Below are positions 1 to 7,835 of a stretch of 11,692 nt of DNA, in pieces; within the stretch, counting starts at the first letter, position 1, and every line of letters begins with the position of its first letter. The notes beneath the pieces were generated by a model. That model saw only the letters and a program-made list of their open reading frames with translations. It was not told where the DNA came from and ran no database searches. This DNA comes from Rs1 sp034111875. Lineage in GTDB: Bacteria > Pseudomonadota > Gammaproteobacteria > Pseudomonadales > Balneatricaceae. The stretch spans positions 1 through 11,692 of the forward strand of contig JAWUWK010000018.1 of NCBI GenBank assembly GCA_034111875.1. Direction: 5' to 3'. The translations under genes were made by a program, and so were the position numbers.

Positions 1-226
1 TTTCACGTGGTTACTTGTCTTGATTTTTGCCAATCAACGTTACTACCTAAGTAGCTAAGTTATTGGCAATGCTATAAAAGCTTTTGTAGCTTCTATCGAC
101 AAGCGCCCACACGAATTATCTGACCAAATTTTTAAAGAGCGTTTCCTTATCGATTAAGATAAGAAGTCTTAAACGTTTGCAAGATTTACTTGCTTAGCAA
201 CTGATGTTTGCTGCTGCGCTTAAGTG
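1..226 (-). promoter_or_regulatory. 16S rRNA operon leader with boxB/boxA antitermination elements
   Basis: Read on the minus strand, this is the transcribed leader of an rRNA operon whose 16S gene must lie beyond the left edge. A boxA (CGCTCTTTAAAAA, 141 down to 129) is followed by a stretch matching the E. coli 16S leader closely, including GTGTGGGC (complement of 105-112). Directly upstream of boxA is a perfect 6-bp hairpin (146-151 with 158-163, 6-nt loop), in the place of boxB. Further dyads are a near-perfect 20-bp palindrome at 71-90 and an 8-bp inverted repeat at 27-34 and 62-69; these may serve folding or processing. The role, loading of Nus factors so that rRNA transcription resists termination, comes from the known family. 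No mature rRNA is in the window. Confidence 0.85.
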
Positions 227-233
227 AGGCCGT

Positions 234-299
234 ATTATATATTTGCGCCTCGTTAAGTCAATCATTATTTGGTTTATTTTTTATTTTAATTTCTGAGAA
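234..299 (-). promoter_or_regulatory. rRNA operon promoter P2 (proximal) with AT-rich UP region
   Basis: On the minus strand a TTGACT -35 (261-256) and a perfect TATAAT -10 (239-234) are separated by 16 bp. The -10 is followed by a GC-rich discriminator (ACGGCCTC), typical of stringently controlled, growth-rate-regulated rRNA promoters. The bases upstream of the -35 (262-299) are almost pure A/T, as in an UP element. The transcript would start about 85 bp before boxA. Confidence 0.85.
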
Positions 300-426
300 A
301 CTAAAACCGTCAAACCTGATTAAAACTTAACCAAATAAAAATTAAAACCTGTAAAAACAATAAGTTATTACATGTTACAATTGATCCGTTCTCGTTGTTC
401 AGGGACTCCCTAAAGCGAGGAGCCGA

Positions 427-480
427 ATTATATAGACCTCAGCGATCACGTCAACTATTTAATTAAATTAGCTGGAATTA
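427..480 (-). promoter_or_regulatory. rRNA operon promoter P1 (distal) with AT-rich UP region
   Basis: A second promoter of the same design lies about 190 bp further upstream on the minus strand: TTGACG -35 (454-449), 16-bp spacer, perfect TATAAT -10 (432-427), then the discriminator TCGGCTCC. The A/T-rich stretch 455-480 is a candidate UP element. Tandem promoters are usual for gammaproteobacterial rRNA operons. The 16-bp spacing and GC-rich discriminator suggest control by initiating NTP levels and ppGpp/DksA; that last point is inferred from the family. Confidence 0.82.
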
Positions 481-786
481 ATTTGAATAGAGTCCGGTTT
501 AGCGCTTTATTGATGGTTTTTTGTACTTATTAGCCGATTTAAGTAGTTTCTGTCGGCTATTGAAGGACTCTTTATAGATAAACACTATTATATGATCGAT
601 GAAGCACTTGGTTTGACGCTTTTCGGCAAAGACGTTTGCGCAAGTGAGTTTGGCACCAAGGTTTTTCAGGTTATGCTTATAGTACCTATCAACTACTAGG
701 CAAACCCTCATATTGATTCAAAAGGTGAATTCCACTCGCCAGTATTTTAGATTGGATGCTTGGCAGTGCCTTTAGATCTTCTACCG
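481..786. other. Gap between phnX remnant and rRNA promoters
   Basis: No recognisable gene. A 70-codon open frame on the minus strand (711-499) has no ribosome binding site that I can see and resembles nothing I know. A perfect 7-bp dyad (TAGCCGA at 531-537 with TCGGCTA at 553-559) lacks a T-run, so it is not a convincing terminator. It sits inside a wider inverted pair, AGAGTCC (489-495) and GGACTCT (about 565-571). No clear terminator for the phosphonate operon was found, so read-through towards the rRNA promoters is possible. Confidence 0.5.
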
Positions 787-1610
787 CTATGGCTTTTCAC
801 CTCTTTGTAGCCGCTTCTGGATATCTTCTAGTACTGTGATAACTCCGCTAATACTGTCAATAACATAATGCGCCCCTGCACTATTCAACTTTTCATAGAC
901 CCTCACTCTCAATGATTTCTGCTTTACAGGCGATAATTTCTGCCACTGCGGCAGACTCAAACCGATTTCGTTACCACTATCGCCACGCCAATTGCCCACA
1001 TTGCAGCATTTCTGCCCTCCTCTATACCCGGCAAGGTATCATCGATTTTCACACTAGAGGTTAAATATTTAACGCCTAATTCGATAGCATTAAGCATGCT
1101 CATATATGGGTACGGTCTACCCCTCGGCACTTGCGTTGCGCAGACGATACTCTCAGGAGCTATCCCTGCTCGGCGATGGACAATACCAAACCAGAAATCA
1201 TTTGTGTTGTATAGCCGGTGTTTGCACCCAGCTCAATCTTTTGCTGTTTTGACCAGGCGACTAATTCTAATACCCCTCGTATCAAAGTGCTGTTTTCAGC
1301 GATGGCTGCCAACTGCATAGACAGGAAAGCTGCGTAAAGTCGATTGATATCTACCTCAGTAATCCTGTCTCCTTTGCTTGTTTGCCAACATTGCGCTATG
1401 CACGGCATTAATGTGAGTTGGCGAATGTGCTCACGCTTCTCCACTCCCATTGGCACTCGTACATCCGCTTCACTCACTTCTATGCCTTCACTGCTAAACA
1501 GCCTTTGAAAGCCATGCACTGGTGCTAGCGATCCAAAATAACGGTAGTGTCGAAAAATCCATAATAATTGCTTGAATAGCGCCATTGCTCTTGCTGTGAT
1601 TTCTTCCCAT
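787..1610 (-). pseudogene. phnX: Phosphonoacetaldehyde hydrolase (phosphonatase), frameshifted
   Basis: PhnX is a HAD-superfamily enzyme that splits phosphonoacetaldehyde into acetaldehyde and phosphate via a Schiff-base lysine. The start is ATG at 1610, preceded by AAGGGA with a 7-nt spacer. The reading frame is broken: GAIQAIIMD (Asp codon 1559-1557) is followed by two missing bases within motif I (near 1550 and 1540). It resumes as GSLAPVHGF...PMGVEKREHI (Schiff-base Lys present) and runs to IAEQG. One base is missing near 1161, the frame continues with YAPESIVC...VKIDDTLPGIEEG (metal-binding Asp pair), and another base is missing near 980. It then continues SGNEIGLS...GAHYVIDS to a TAG at 789-787. 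Adding four bases gives 275 residues, the normal family length. It lies 63 bp after phnU. The gaps are not in homopolymers, so genuine decay is more likely than sequencing error. The longest piece (1585-1160) lacks a usable nucleophile motif. Confidence 0.93.
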
Positions 1611-1673
1611 CAGTTAATCCCTTATGTTGATTGCCAAGTAGGCCTAGCTCTCAGCGTTCTTGATTGGCAAATT

Positions 1674-3371
1674 TTATCTGCTACGCCAGCGCTGCGTATT
1701 AGACAGTATATTTTTACTGCATAGCCAGTGGATAATTTTTACCGAGAGCGCCGTTACCATTAACAGTACCGCCATCGCCGCTGCCGCCGCGGTATCTCCC
1801 GCTTCATCCATATTCATTATCGCCACTGAAGCCAGAGCTGTATCAGCCGAATACAAAAACACCACTGCAGATACAGTAGTCAGCGCATTAACAAACAAAT
1901 ATATTGAAATATCTAACACGGCAGGTAGGCATAAGGGCAGTGTTACACGCCAAAATGTCACATAAAATGGCACTTTCAATGAAGCTGAGACAGACTCAAA
2001 CTGGGCATCTATCTGCTTTAAACTGGTGAGCGCTGTTAAATGACAGACGGTATAAAAGTGCACGGTGGTATTGAGCACCAAAATTGCCATGCTGGCATAA
2101 ATGAAATGTAATGGATTATTACTGCTGTTAAAAAAGAATATATAAGACAGACCAAGCACCATGCCAGGTACCGCCATAGGTAACATAGCAAGAAAATGCA
2201 GCGCTTTTCGCCAGTTATTCATTATATTCACTTTTTCGGTTAAATACGCGCTGATAAATACAATCACAGTACCTAATACAGCCACCCATGAAGCCATCTG
2301 TACGGAATTAAAATAGGCATCCCAGCCACCGCCGTCCATATCCTCAAATTGGTAGTTTGCCAATGTTAACTGCTGATTGTACGGCCAAAATGTCACCAGC
2401 GATGCGTAAACCGCCATAGCAATAATTGTCAAGAGCACTAGGCTAATCAAGCCGCAAAAGAGCAGTAAAAGCCGATCTTTTATGACACTTTTCTGTACTT
2501 GATAAGGCACCGCCCTAGCACTTAACTGAGCCGTTTGCTGACGCTGCACTCTGCGATCAACCCAAAAGGATATAAGCGCGGGTAGCAGCAACACCACACT
2601 CACTACTGCACCCATATGAAAGTTTTGCTGACCAATGACTTGTTTGTAAATGTCTGTTGCCAGCACATTGTACTGCCCACCTATTATCTTAGCGACGCCA
2701 AAATCGGTGACAGCCAAAGTAAAACAGACAAATAGGGTATTTATCAATCCGTAGCGGACACTGGGCAGAGTCACTGTCAAAAACACCCGCCAGGCTGGTG
2801 TTTTCAAAGCTGCTGCCGCCTCGTAAAGACGGCCATCACTATTGGAAAATGCCGTCACCATGATCATTAACGCATGGGGAAACATCCAAAAGCACAGTCC
2901 CATTATTATCCCCATTGGCCCATATATGGACTCAACCGGCAAGATGCCTTTCAAGACCCCCTGATTGCCAAACAAATAAATCAAACTCAATGCGGGCAAT
3001 AATGAAGGGGCAAACAATGGCAAACTTGTGATGATTTTAAATACCCCTTTGCCGACAATTGCACTGCGGGTTAATGTATAGGCAACAACAAACGCACTGC
3101 TGACGACAATCACAGTGCTAATAGTAGCTACTGTCAATGAATTAGCAATTGAGCTATAGAGCGCTGAATTACTAAAATATGCACTGAAATTTGTCAGCCC
3201 AATAAATTCGCCCTGCTTATTCTGCAAGCTCTTGAACAGCATATTAGCTAAAGGCAGTAATAGTGAAAATGACAAAAACAATAAGGCAATGATCAACAGC
3301 CCTCGCTGTAGCCAAGTTTGCAGGTCTAGCTTTTGAATTTTAGCTGGCAGCACAGATGAAACTAAGTTCAT
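1674..3371 (-). CDS. phnU: 2-aminoethylphosphonate ABC transporter permease (fused two-domain)
   Basis: This is an inner-membrane permease of 565 residues made of two fused binding-protein-dependent permease halves, so one polypeptide supplies the whole channel, like the PhnU2 class of AEP transporters. About twelve hydrophobic segments are visible. The two cytoplasmic EAA loops that contact the ATPase are at about residues 184-203 (EAAAALKTPAWRVFLTVTLP) and 459-479 (ESVSASLKVPFY...LP). Its ATG overlaps the phnT stop by four bases (ATGA at 3371-3368), which means translational coupling. No frameshift or stop was found. Assignment to AEP rather than iron or thiamine rests on the neighbours phnS, phnT and phnX as well as overall resemblance. 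The symbol phnV is also used for such permeases. Confidence 0.9.
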   Translation of the reverse strand: MNLVSSVLPAKIQKLDLQTWLQRGLLIIALLFLSFSLLLPLANMLFKSLQNKQGEFIGLTNFSAYFSNSALYSSIANSLTVATISTVIVVSSAFVVAYTLTRSAIVGKGVFKIITSLPLFAPSLLPALSLIYLFGNQGVLKGILPVESIYGPMGIIMGLCFWMFPHALMIMVTAFSNSDGRLYEAAAALKTPAWRVFLTVTLPSVRYGLINTLFVCFTLAVTDFGVAKIIGGQYNVLATDIYKQVIGQQNFHMGAVVSVVLLLPALISFWVDRRVQRQQTAQLSARAVPYQVQKSVIKDRLLLLFCGLISLVLLTIIAMAVYASLVTFWPYNQQLTLANYQFEDMDGGGWDAYFNSVQMASWVAVLGTVIVFISAYLTEKVNIMNNWRKALHFLAMLPMAVPGMVLGLSYIFFFNSSNNPLHFIYASMAILVLNTTVHFYTVCHLTALTSLKQIDAQFESVSASLKVPFYVTFWRVTLPLCLPAVLDISIYLFVNALTTVSAVVFLYSADTALASVAIMNMDEAGDTAAAAAMAVLLMVTALSVKIIHWLCSKNILSNTQRWRSR

Positions 3372-4525
3372 ATTGCACCTTGTATTAATGGCTGATCGAT
3401 AATGGCTGTTACTAGCGCGGCGGGACTGTCTGTAGACTGCTGAGATGGGTTGGCAAAAAAGTGTAATTTATCCCCCTCAATAGTCAGCAACACTTTATCC
3501 CCTGAACCAGCTTTTGCGCTGTAGGGTTCACTAGGCGGTAGTTCCACTTCTATAGTACAGCCTTGTGCCAAGCACCGTAGTCGAATGGACGCGCCCATAA
3601 AGGTAATGGAGATAACTGTTGCTGCTATCTGCAGGCCAGTTGTCGATTGCGCCGGTATCGATCTAAGGTCAGGTGGCAATACTTTTACTTGCTCAGGTCT
3701 GAAACCTAAATGACCGTTACTAATGTCAGAGGCTATATCCTTTGACCATAGATACTGTCCTGCCGAGAAGGTTAATTGTTGCCCTTTGACACTGACCGCC
3801 AGCATATTCATACAACCGATAAAATTAGCCACAAAAGCACTATTGGGTTGTTGGTAAATCTGTCTCGCGGTACCTATTTGTGCTATCACACCTTGATTCA
3901 TCGCGACTATTTTGTCCGCCATGGTTAAAGCTTCTTCCTGATCGTGAGTCACCATGATTGTAGTGATGCCTAACTTTCGCTGTAGCATGCATATCTCTTG
4001 TCGCAAATGCGCGCGCACCCGTGCATCTAAAGCAGACAGCGGTTCATCCAGTAATAGCAGCCCCGGCTCCATAGCCAATGCTCTGGCCAGCGCTACTCGC
4101 TGCTGCTGTCCTCCGGACAATTGTGCGGGATATTTAAGCTCTACGCCGGGCATCTCAACTTGTTGTAAAAGCTCACTCGCGCGCCACTGAGCCGCTTTTC
4201 GGGTTAGCTTTTTGTTGCGCAATCCGTAGCTGATGTTGTCACTGACGTTTAAATTGGGAAACAGTGCATAGGACTGGAATACAATACCAAAGTCACGCGA
4301 CTGTGGTGGCAGTTGGCTAATTTCTTTACCAGCTTGATGTATCGTGCCGCTAGTATTTTGCTCTAAACCGGCAATTGAGCGCAATAAAGTGGTTTTCCCA
4401 CAACCTGATGGACCGAGGAAACAGACGAACTCTCCCTCTTCAACCTGCAGTGAAATATCTTCCAATGCTGTAAAGTTACCGTAGTTTTTAGTCAAATGAG
4501 ATATATTCAAATAGGGGGAGTGCAT
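3368..4525 (-). CDS. phnT: 2-aminoethylphosphonate ABC transporter ATP-binding protein
   Basis: A 385-residue cytoplasmic ATPase that powers PhnU. All ABC motifs are present: Walker A GPSGCGKTT (38-46), Q-loop Gln84 (VFQSYALFP), signature LSGGQQQR (136-143), Walker B LLLLDEP (156-162), D-loop SALD (164-167), H-loop His194 (VTHDQEEA). The C-terminal 130 residues look like a TOBE-type regulatory domain (HLGFRPEQVKVLP and following), as in the spermidine/iron/AEP importer group. Ribosome binding site GGAG lies at 4536-4533, 7 nt before the ATG. A 208-bp gap with a strong hairpin separates it from phnS, and it overlaps phnU by four bases. The gene appears intact. Confidence 0.93.
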   Translation of the reverse strand: MHSPYLNISHLTKNYGNFTALEDISLQVEEGEFVCFLGPSGCGKTTLLRSIAGLEQNTSGTIHQAGKEISQLPPQSRDFGIVFQSYALFPNLNVSDNISYGLRNKKLTRKAAQWRASELLQQVEMPGVELKYPAQLSGGQQQRVALARALAMEPGLLLLDEPLSALDARVRAHLRQEICMLQRKLGITTIMVTHDQEEALTMADKIVAMNQGVIAQIGTARQIYQQPNSAFVANFIGCMNMLAVSVKGQQLTFSAGQYLWSKDIASDISNGHLGFRPEQVKVLPPDLRSIPAQSTTGLQIAATVISITFMGASIRLRCLAQGCTIEVELPPSEPYSAKAGSGDKVLLTIEGDKLHFFANPSQQSTDSPAALVTAIIDQPLIQGAI

Positions 4526-4652
4526 TACTTTTCTCCGTGGTCGCTCGCCAACATCAATAGTCGAATCTTTAATATGTTATGGCTGTAAGCGCTTTGGCAT
4601 CCCTGCCGGCCTGAATCAGTACAGCTTGTACCTAGTTATGTTGGGTAACTTA

Positions 4653-4684
4653 AAGTCGATAGTCGCCAGCGCGATTATCGACTT
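4653..4684 (-). repeat. Intercistronic hairpin between phnS and phnT
   Basis: A long dyad: AAGTCGATA (4653-4661) pairs with TATCGACTT (4676-4684), and inside it TCGC (4663-4666) pairs with GCGA (4671-4674) around a 4-nt loop. The single interruption (4662/4675) would be A-C in the minus-strand transcript. No T-run follows, so it is unlikely to be an intrinsic terminator. Such hairpins after binding-protein genes often protect the upstream mRNA from 3' decay and so raise binding protein over membrane parts (malE-malF type); that role is inference here. Confidence 0.75.
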
Positions 4685-4733
4685 GTGTCGTCAACATTTG
4701 TGTATGGTAATGATTACTTTTTATAGGGCTAGT

Positions 4734-5759
4734 TTATTTTGGGTCACTCTTGCTGTCGTAGCGCTGTTGCCATTTGGCCAGAATTCTACTGCGATTAAGC
4801 GCCGACCACTGAAAATCGTTATCGATCATTCTCTCACTAATATCAATGGGGTAGTTTTTAACTGGCTTGGCAACGCCTGGCATAGCAACTACTGCATAGC
4901 TTTCATTAAATAATACATTGGCAGAGCGGGTAGCCACCCAATCCATTAGCTGCTTAGCTGCCGCTAGCTTGTCAGTCCCTTTGACAATTGATGCCGCTTC
5001 CATATCCCAGCCTAAACCTTCACTGGGAAAAATAACTTCAATTGGAGCACCTTTAGTCATCAACTTTGCGCCGCGATAGGCAAAAGAAACACCAATTGTG
5101 GTCTCACCTGAAGCAGCTAATTTACAAGGTTTAGACCCTGAGTGAGTGTAGCGGGCTATGTTGTTATGAAGATCGTCCATATAATTCCAGCCTTTTGCTT
5201 CACCAAAATTTTGCAACCAGCTGGAAACATCTAAGAAACCTGTTCCAGATGAATTTGGGTTAGGCATTATTACATGGCCTTTATACTCAGCACGTGTCAG
5301 ATCTTGCCAACTAGTGGGCTTAGTGAGATTGTCCTTTTTCGCTTCCACTGTATTAAAGCAAATAGAGGCTACCCATGCATTCATACCCACCCAAGAAGGT
5401 GATGCACCTGTATCGATAAACTTTTTACTGAGCTTTTCCACGCCGACCGGAGAATAACTGTGCAACATCTGCTGATCTTTAAGTACTAGCAAACTAGTCG
5501 CGGCTAGACCCAACACCACATCAGCTTGAGGGTTTTCTTTTTCGGCCAGCAAACGCGCGGTGATAATGCCAGTAGAATCTCGAACCCAGCGGATTTTAAT
5601 ATCTGGATTAGTTGACTAAATCGCTTTGGCATAAGATTTTAACTGATCAGCCTCTAATGCTGTATATACCGTTAGATCTGTGGTGGCGTTGACGCTAAAT
5701 GCCAGTGAAGCGCTGGTGATCGAGAGCGCTAATACGCTAAGGCGAGCAATAAATTTCAT
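4734..5759 (-). pseudogene. phnS: 2-aminoethylphosphonate-binding periplasmic protein with in-frame amber stop
   Basis: The gene would encode a 341-residue solute-binding protein that captures AEP in the periplasm for PhnT-PhnU. It starts at ATG 5759 (AGGGG 6 nt upstream). The N-terminus is a signal peptide: MKFIARLSVLALS, hydrophobic core, likely cleavage near residue 25 (VNA/TTD). Family landmarks follow: DLTVYTALEAD, PDIKIRWVRDSTGI, PNPNSSGTGFLDVSSW, YTHSGSKPC, FPSEGLGWDMEA, and the typical end RYDSKSDPK. Codon 48 is TAG (5618-5616), in AKAI-stop-STNPDIK where relatives usually carry a charged residue. The frame is otherwise open from start to end, so one base change inactivated it. Reinitiation downstream (the next candidate is TTG at 5552) would lose the signal peptide and hence export. 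Suppression of the amber codon cannot be excluded from sequence alone. Confidence 0.93.
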
Positions 5760-5830
5760 AATTAACCCCTATTTACAATGCTGTCATGTCGATGGTTAGT
5801 GAGCCGGCAGTGGCTCTGGTCTACAACAAC

Positions 5831-5875
5831 AGTATCAAAGATTTTTATGACAGCCGGGTGACAGATATGTAACAG
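5831..5875 (-). promoter_or_regulatory. PhoB-dependent promoter B (Pho box plus -10) for phnSTUX
   Basis: On the minus strand three 7-bp repeats follow each other with 4-bp gaps, an 11-bp period: CTGTTAC (5875-5869), CTGTCAC (5864-5858), CTGTCAT (5853-5847). The known Pho box is CTGTCAT repeats spaced by 11 bp. Exactly 10 bp after the last repeat is GATACT (5836-5831), a fair -10, and there is no -35, as expected for a PhoB-activated promoter. The leader to the phnS ATG is about 65 nt. The rest of 5760-6025 shows no gene and no clear terminator after phnY. Confidence 0.88.
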
Positions 5876-6025
5876 GAACATGACATCGGATATAAGGAGA
5901 ATTATTTGTTTACGGCTATGGCTAAAAAATGGCCTCTTTAATAAATTACCAGAGGGAGAACACCCGCTGTGTGCCAAGCTAAATTAACAAAGATCACAGA
6001 GCACACTTTGGGTTTACGTCAGTAA

Positions 6026-6901
6026 TTAAACCACTTCACTGTGAGAGGTAGGTGTAGCTATATGAAATGCCGGGTTATCAAATTCGCGGTGTTTCATTTG
6101 ATAGTACTGTTCGTAGTAATCACCATCTGCCGCGGCGTTAAAAGTAAAGAACATAGCGCGCCGAGGATACTTAGAATTATTCTCAAAAGAAAAATGCGGT
6201 ACGTAAGAGTCAAAGATAACGATATCGCCGGGCTTAGCTTCTAATGCTTGCCAGTTAATTAGTTCTGTGACCTGTTGGCAAATATTGCCGTTTTTCTCTG
6301 CGCTCTTCTCACTGGGTAGCACTGGTAATATCCCCGCTCTAGTAGTGACATTTTTCAGATCAAGTCCGCGCAAGTCATCGCGATAATTGAGCGGAAAGTG
6401 CAGACAGCCATTTTTCAAGGTGGATTGATCTAAAAATATTGCCACGGTGATATGATAGTTCGGGGCAAATTTATCATAGGCAATCACATCTTGATGAGGC
6501 TCAAAAGCGCCACCACCAGGGTTTTTAGCATTACATTTGTCTTTGAATAATACAAATTTTTCACCACTAAGGGATTCTATATGTTGCTGTAGTAAGGGCA
6601 CTAACTGATCCGCTATATAGCTATTACTAGCCCTTAGATATTCGTATCTACAGACTTTTCGCGGGTCTTCTTTTTCCGGCACTACAATCAGTTCATTGAC
6701 TGCCTCTCTATAATACTCAGGCAGAGGCTGTTTGCTTTTTGCCACTTGTGCCAAAATATTTTCAGCCTGTTGATACATTCGCTGATTACTATTTTCAAGT
6801 GCTTGCATCGCCTGATGATTCAATCCATCGGCTAGTAATATATAGCCCTGCTATAAAAACTGTTGTTGCTGTTGCTGGTCCTGCTGCAGTCGACTTATCA
6901 T
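6026..6901 (-). pseudogene. phnY: Fe(II)/2-oxoglutarate dioxygenase for AEP (PhnY-like) with in-frame amber stop
   Basis: A PhyH-type dioxygenase that would hydroxylate AEP at C1, giving the substrate of PhnZ. Full frame from ATG 6901 (AGGAAATTGCC upstream, 14 nt after the phnZ stop) gives 291 residues. Metal ligands in full-length numbering: His136 and Asp138 (EPHQD) and His236 (SYVPH); 2-oxoglutarate Arg is in PRRAMFF (247-248). LFKDKCNAKNPGGGAFEPHQD is a typical substrate-side stretch of this family. Codon 17 is TAG (6853-6851), in QFL-stop-QGYILLADG, where relatives have Glu or Gln; everything after is open. A TTG at 6823 could in principle restart and still keep the catalytic core but lacks an evident binding site. 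The related TmpA, acting on trimethylated AEP, is an alternative identity. Confidence 0.85.
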
Positions 6902-6915
6902 GGCAATTTCCTATG

Positions 6916-7452
6916 TTAATTCTTGGTTAGACTATCTTCTATATATGGAAGATAGTGATTAAAACCTTGTTTACTCAGTTCGTCGATTTTGCCTTCGTCG
7001 TCCCAGCGACGCAGCTTGATTGCCTGCTGAAAAAAAACCCCTTGCTTAAACTCAAGCTGCTCTTGTTGATCCATTAAACCGCCTTGATGATTGAGCGAAT
7101 CTACCGAAGCTTCAGACAAGCGCTCAAAATAGCCAGGCTCCACTGTACACAAATAGCGCTTAGCCTGAGCGTGTAATCTGACCGGCTCAGTGAGCTCTGC
7201 CGGAAAGTACTTGGCTAAGTAATCCGCGCCGACTGCATCGTGTCGATAGTTACCGAAAGCCACGTCTGTGGCAGCCAATAAATGCCCTATGTCATGCATT
7301 AATGCCGCTGCTATTAATTGTGGGGATTCATTGTCTCTTATGGCTAACTCCGCGCATTGCACTGCATGTTCAATTTGACTAATATTTTCACCGTAACTGT
7401 GATTGCCTTGAGCGGCGTATACAGCCGCTATTGTCTCTACTACTTCATGCAT
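6916..7452 (-). CDS. phnZ: HD-domain mixed-valence di-iron oxygenase, PhnZ-like
   Basis: PhnZ cleaves 1-hydroxy-2-aminoethylphosphonate with O2 to glycine and phosphate, using two irons in an HD fold. I chose ATG 7452 (178 residues) because AAAAGG sits 8 nt before it; a GTG nine bases upstream (7461) has no spaced ribosome site. Ligands: His29 (QIEHAVQCA), His53-Asp54 (LMHDIGH), His71 (RHDAVGADYL), His94 (LHAQAKRYL), Asp151 (RRWDDEGK). The substrate-gating Tyr/Glu motif appears as SYGEN (Tyr20, Glu22). HQGGLMD matches the family too. The gene is intact, directly follows the HAD remnant (6 nt gap) and precedes phnY by 14 nt, so its partner enzyme shares the transcript. TmpB is the close alternative. 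Confidence 0.88.
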   Translation of the reverse strand: MHEVVETIAAVYAAQGNHSYGENISQIEHAVQCAELAIRDNESPQLIAAALMHDIGHLLAATDVAFGNYRHDAVGADYLAKYFPAELTEPVRLHAQAKRYLCTVEPGYFERLSEASVDSLNHQGGLMDQQEQLEFKQGVFFQQAIKLRRWDDEGKIDELSKQGFNHYLPYIEDSLTKN

Positions 7453-7457
7453 TTCCT

Positions 7458-7726
7458 TCACCTTTTTTCTGCCAATTCAATGCCTGCGAATTCCGCTGCC
7501 AGCTGGTCCACCTTAGCAATCTTAAATCCCTGCATCGGTGAGAGCTGGAACCGTATATTGTCATCTATTTGCAATTGCTGATTAGTGTATTTCAACATCA
7601 ACTGCTGTTCTTTTATTAAAAATCTTCATCGCTAGTTAATTGCTTATCAACCAAGTAGCGACAAAACAATGATGAGGTATCGCAATCCAGCAATGTCCCG
7701 TCTAGATCAAATAATTTCAACGACAT
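7458..7726 (-). pseudogene. HAD-IB (SerB-like) phosphatase remnant, frameshifted and truncated
   Basis: The ATG at 7726 follows a strong AAGGAG (7737-7732). The first 36 codons read MSLKLFDLDGTLLDCDTSS and on to SDEDF, with the HAD motif I aspartates at residues 7 and 9 (DLDGT). A TAA then closes the frame at 7616. Assuming one base lost in the T-run just before, the frame continues FLIKEQQLMLKYTNQQ and through RFQLSPMQG to a TGA at 7460-7458. The total is about 88 residues, whereas HAD-IB phosphatases run to roughly 210-230, so motifs II-IV are missing. It sits first under Pho promoter A and abuts phnZ. A phosphatase in a Pho-regulated operon is sensible, but the substrate is unknown and this copy is dead. 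Confidence 0.82.
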
Positions 7727-7835
7727 AGGCGCTCCTTAATAGCCAGTATTTAAACGAAAAATCTGGTATTTACCCGTTTATAAAAACTCCATTGTTGGGC
7801 AACACCCGTTGAATGTGACCGTGATTGTCAGCTGC

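Noticed and set aside
290..320. Third rRNA promoter (TTGACG on the minus strand near 310)
   Set aside because: The -10 at proper spacing (ATTAAA) is poor and it overlaps the UP region of P2.
531..559. Terminator for the phosphonate operon
   Set aside because: The 7-bp dyad has a 15-nt loop and no T-run on the minus strand.
499..711. 70-codon open frame on the minus strand
   Set aside because: No ribosome site, no similarity that I recognise, and it contains a dyad; probably chance.
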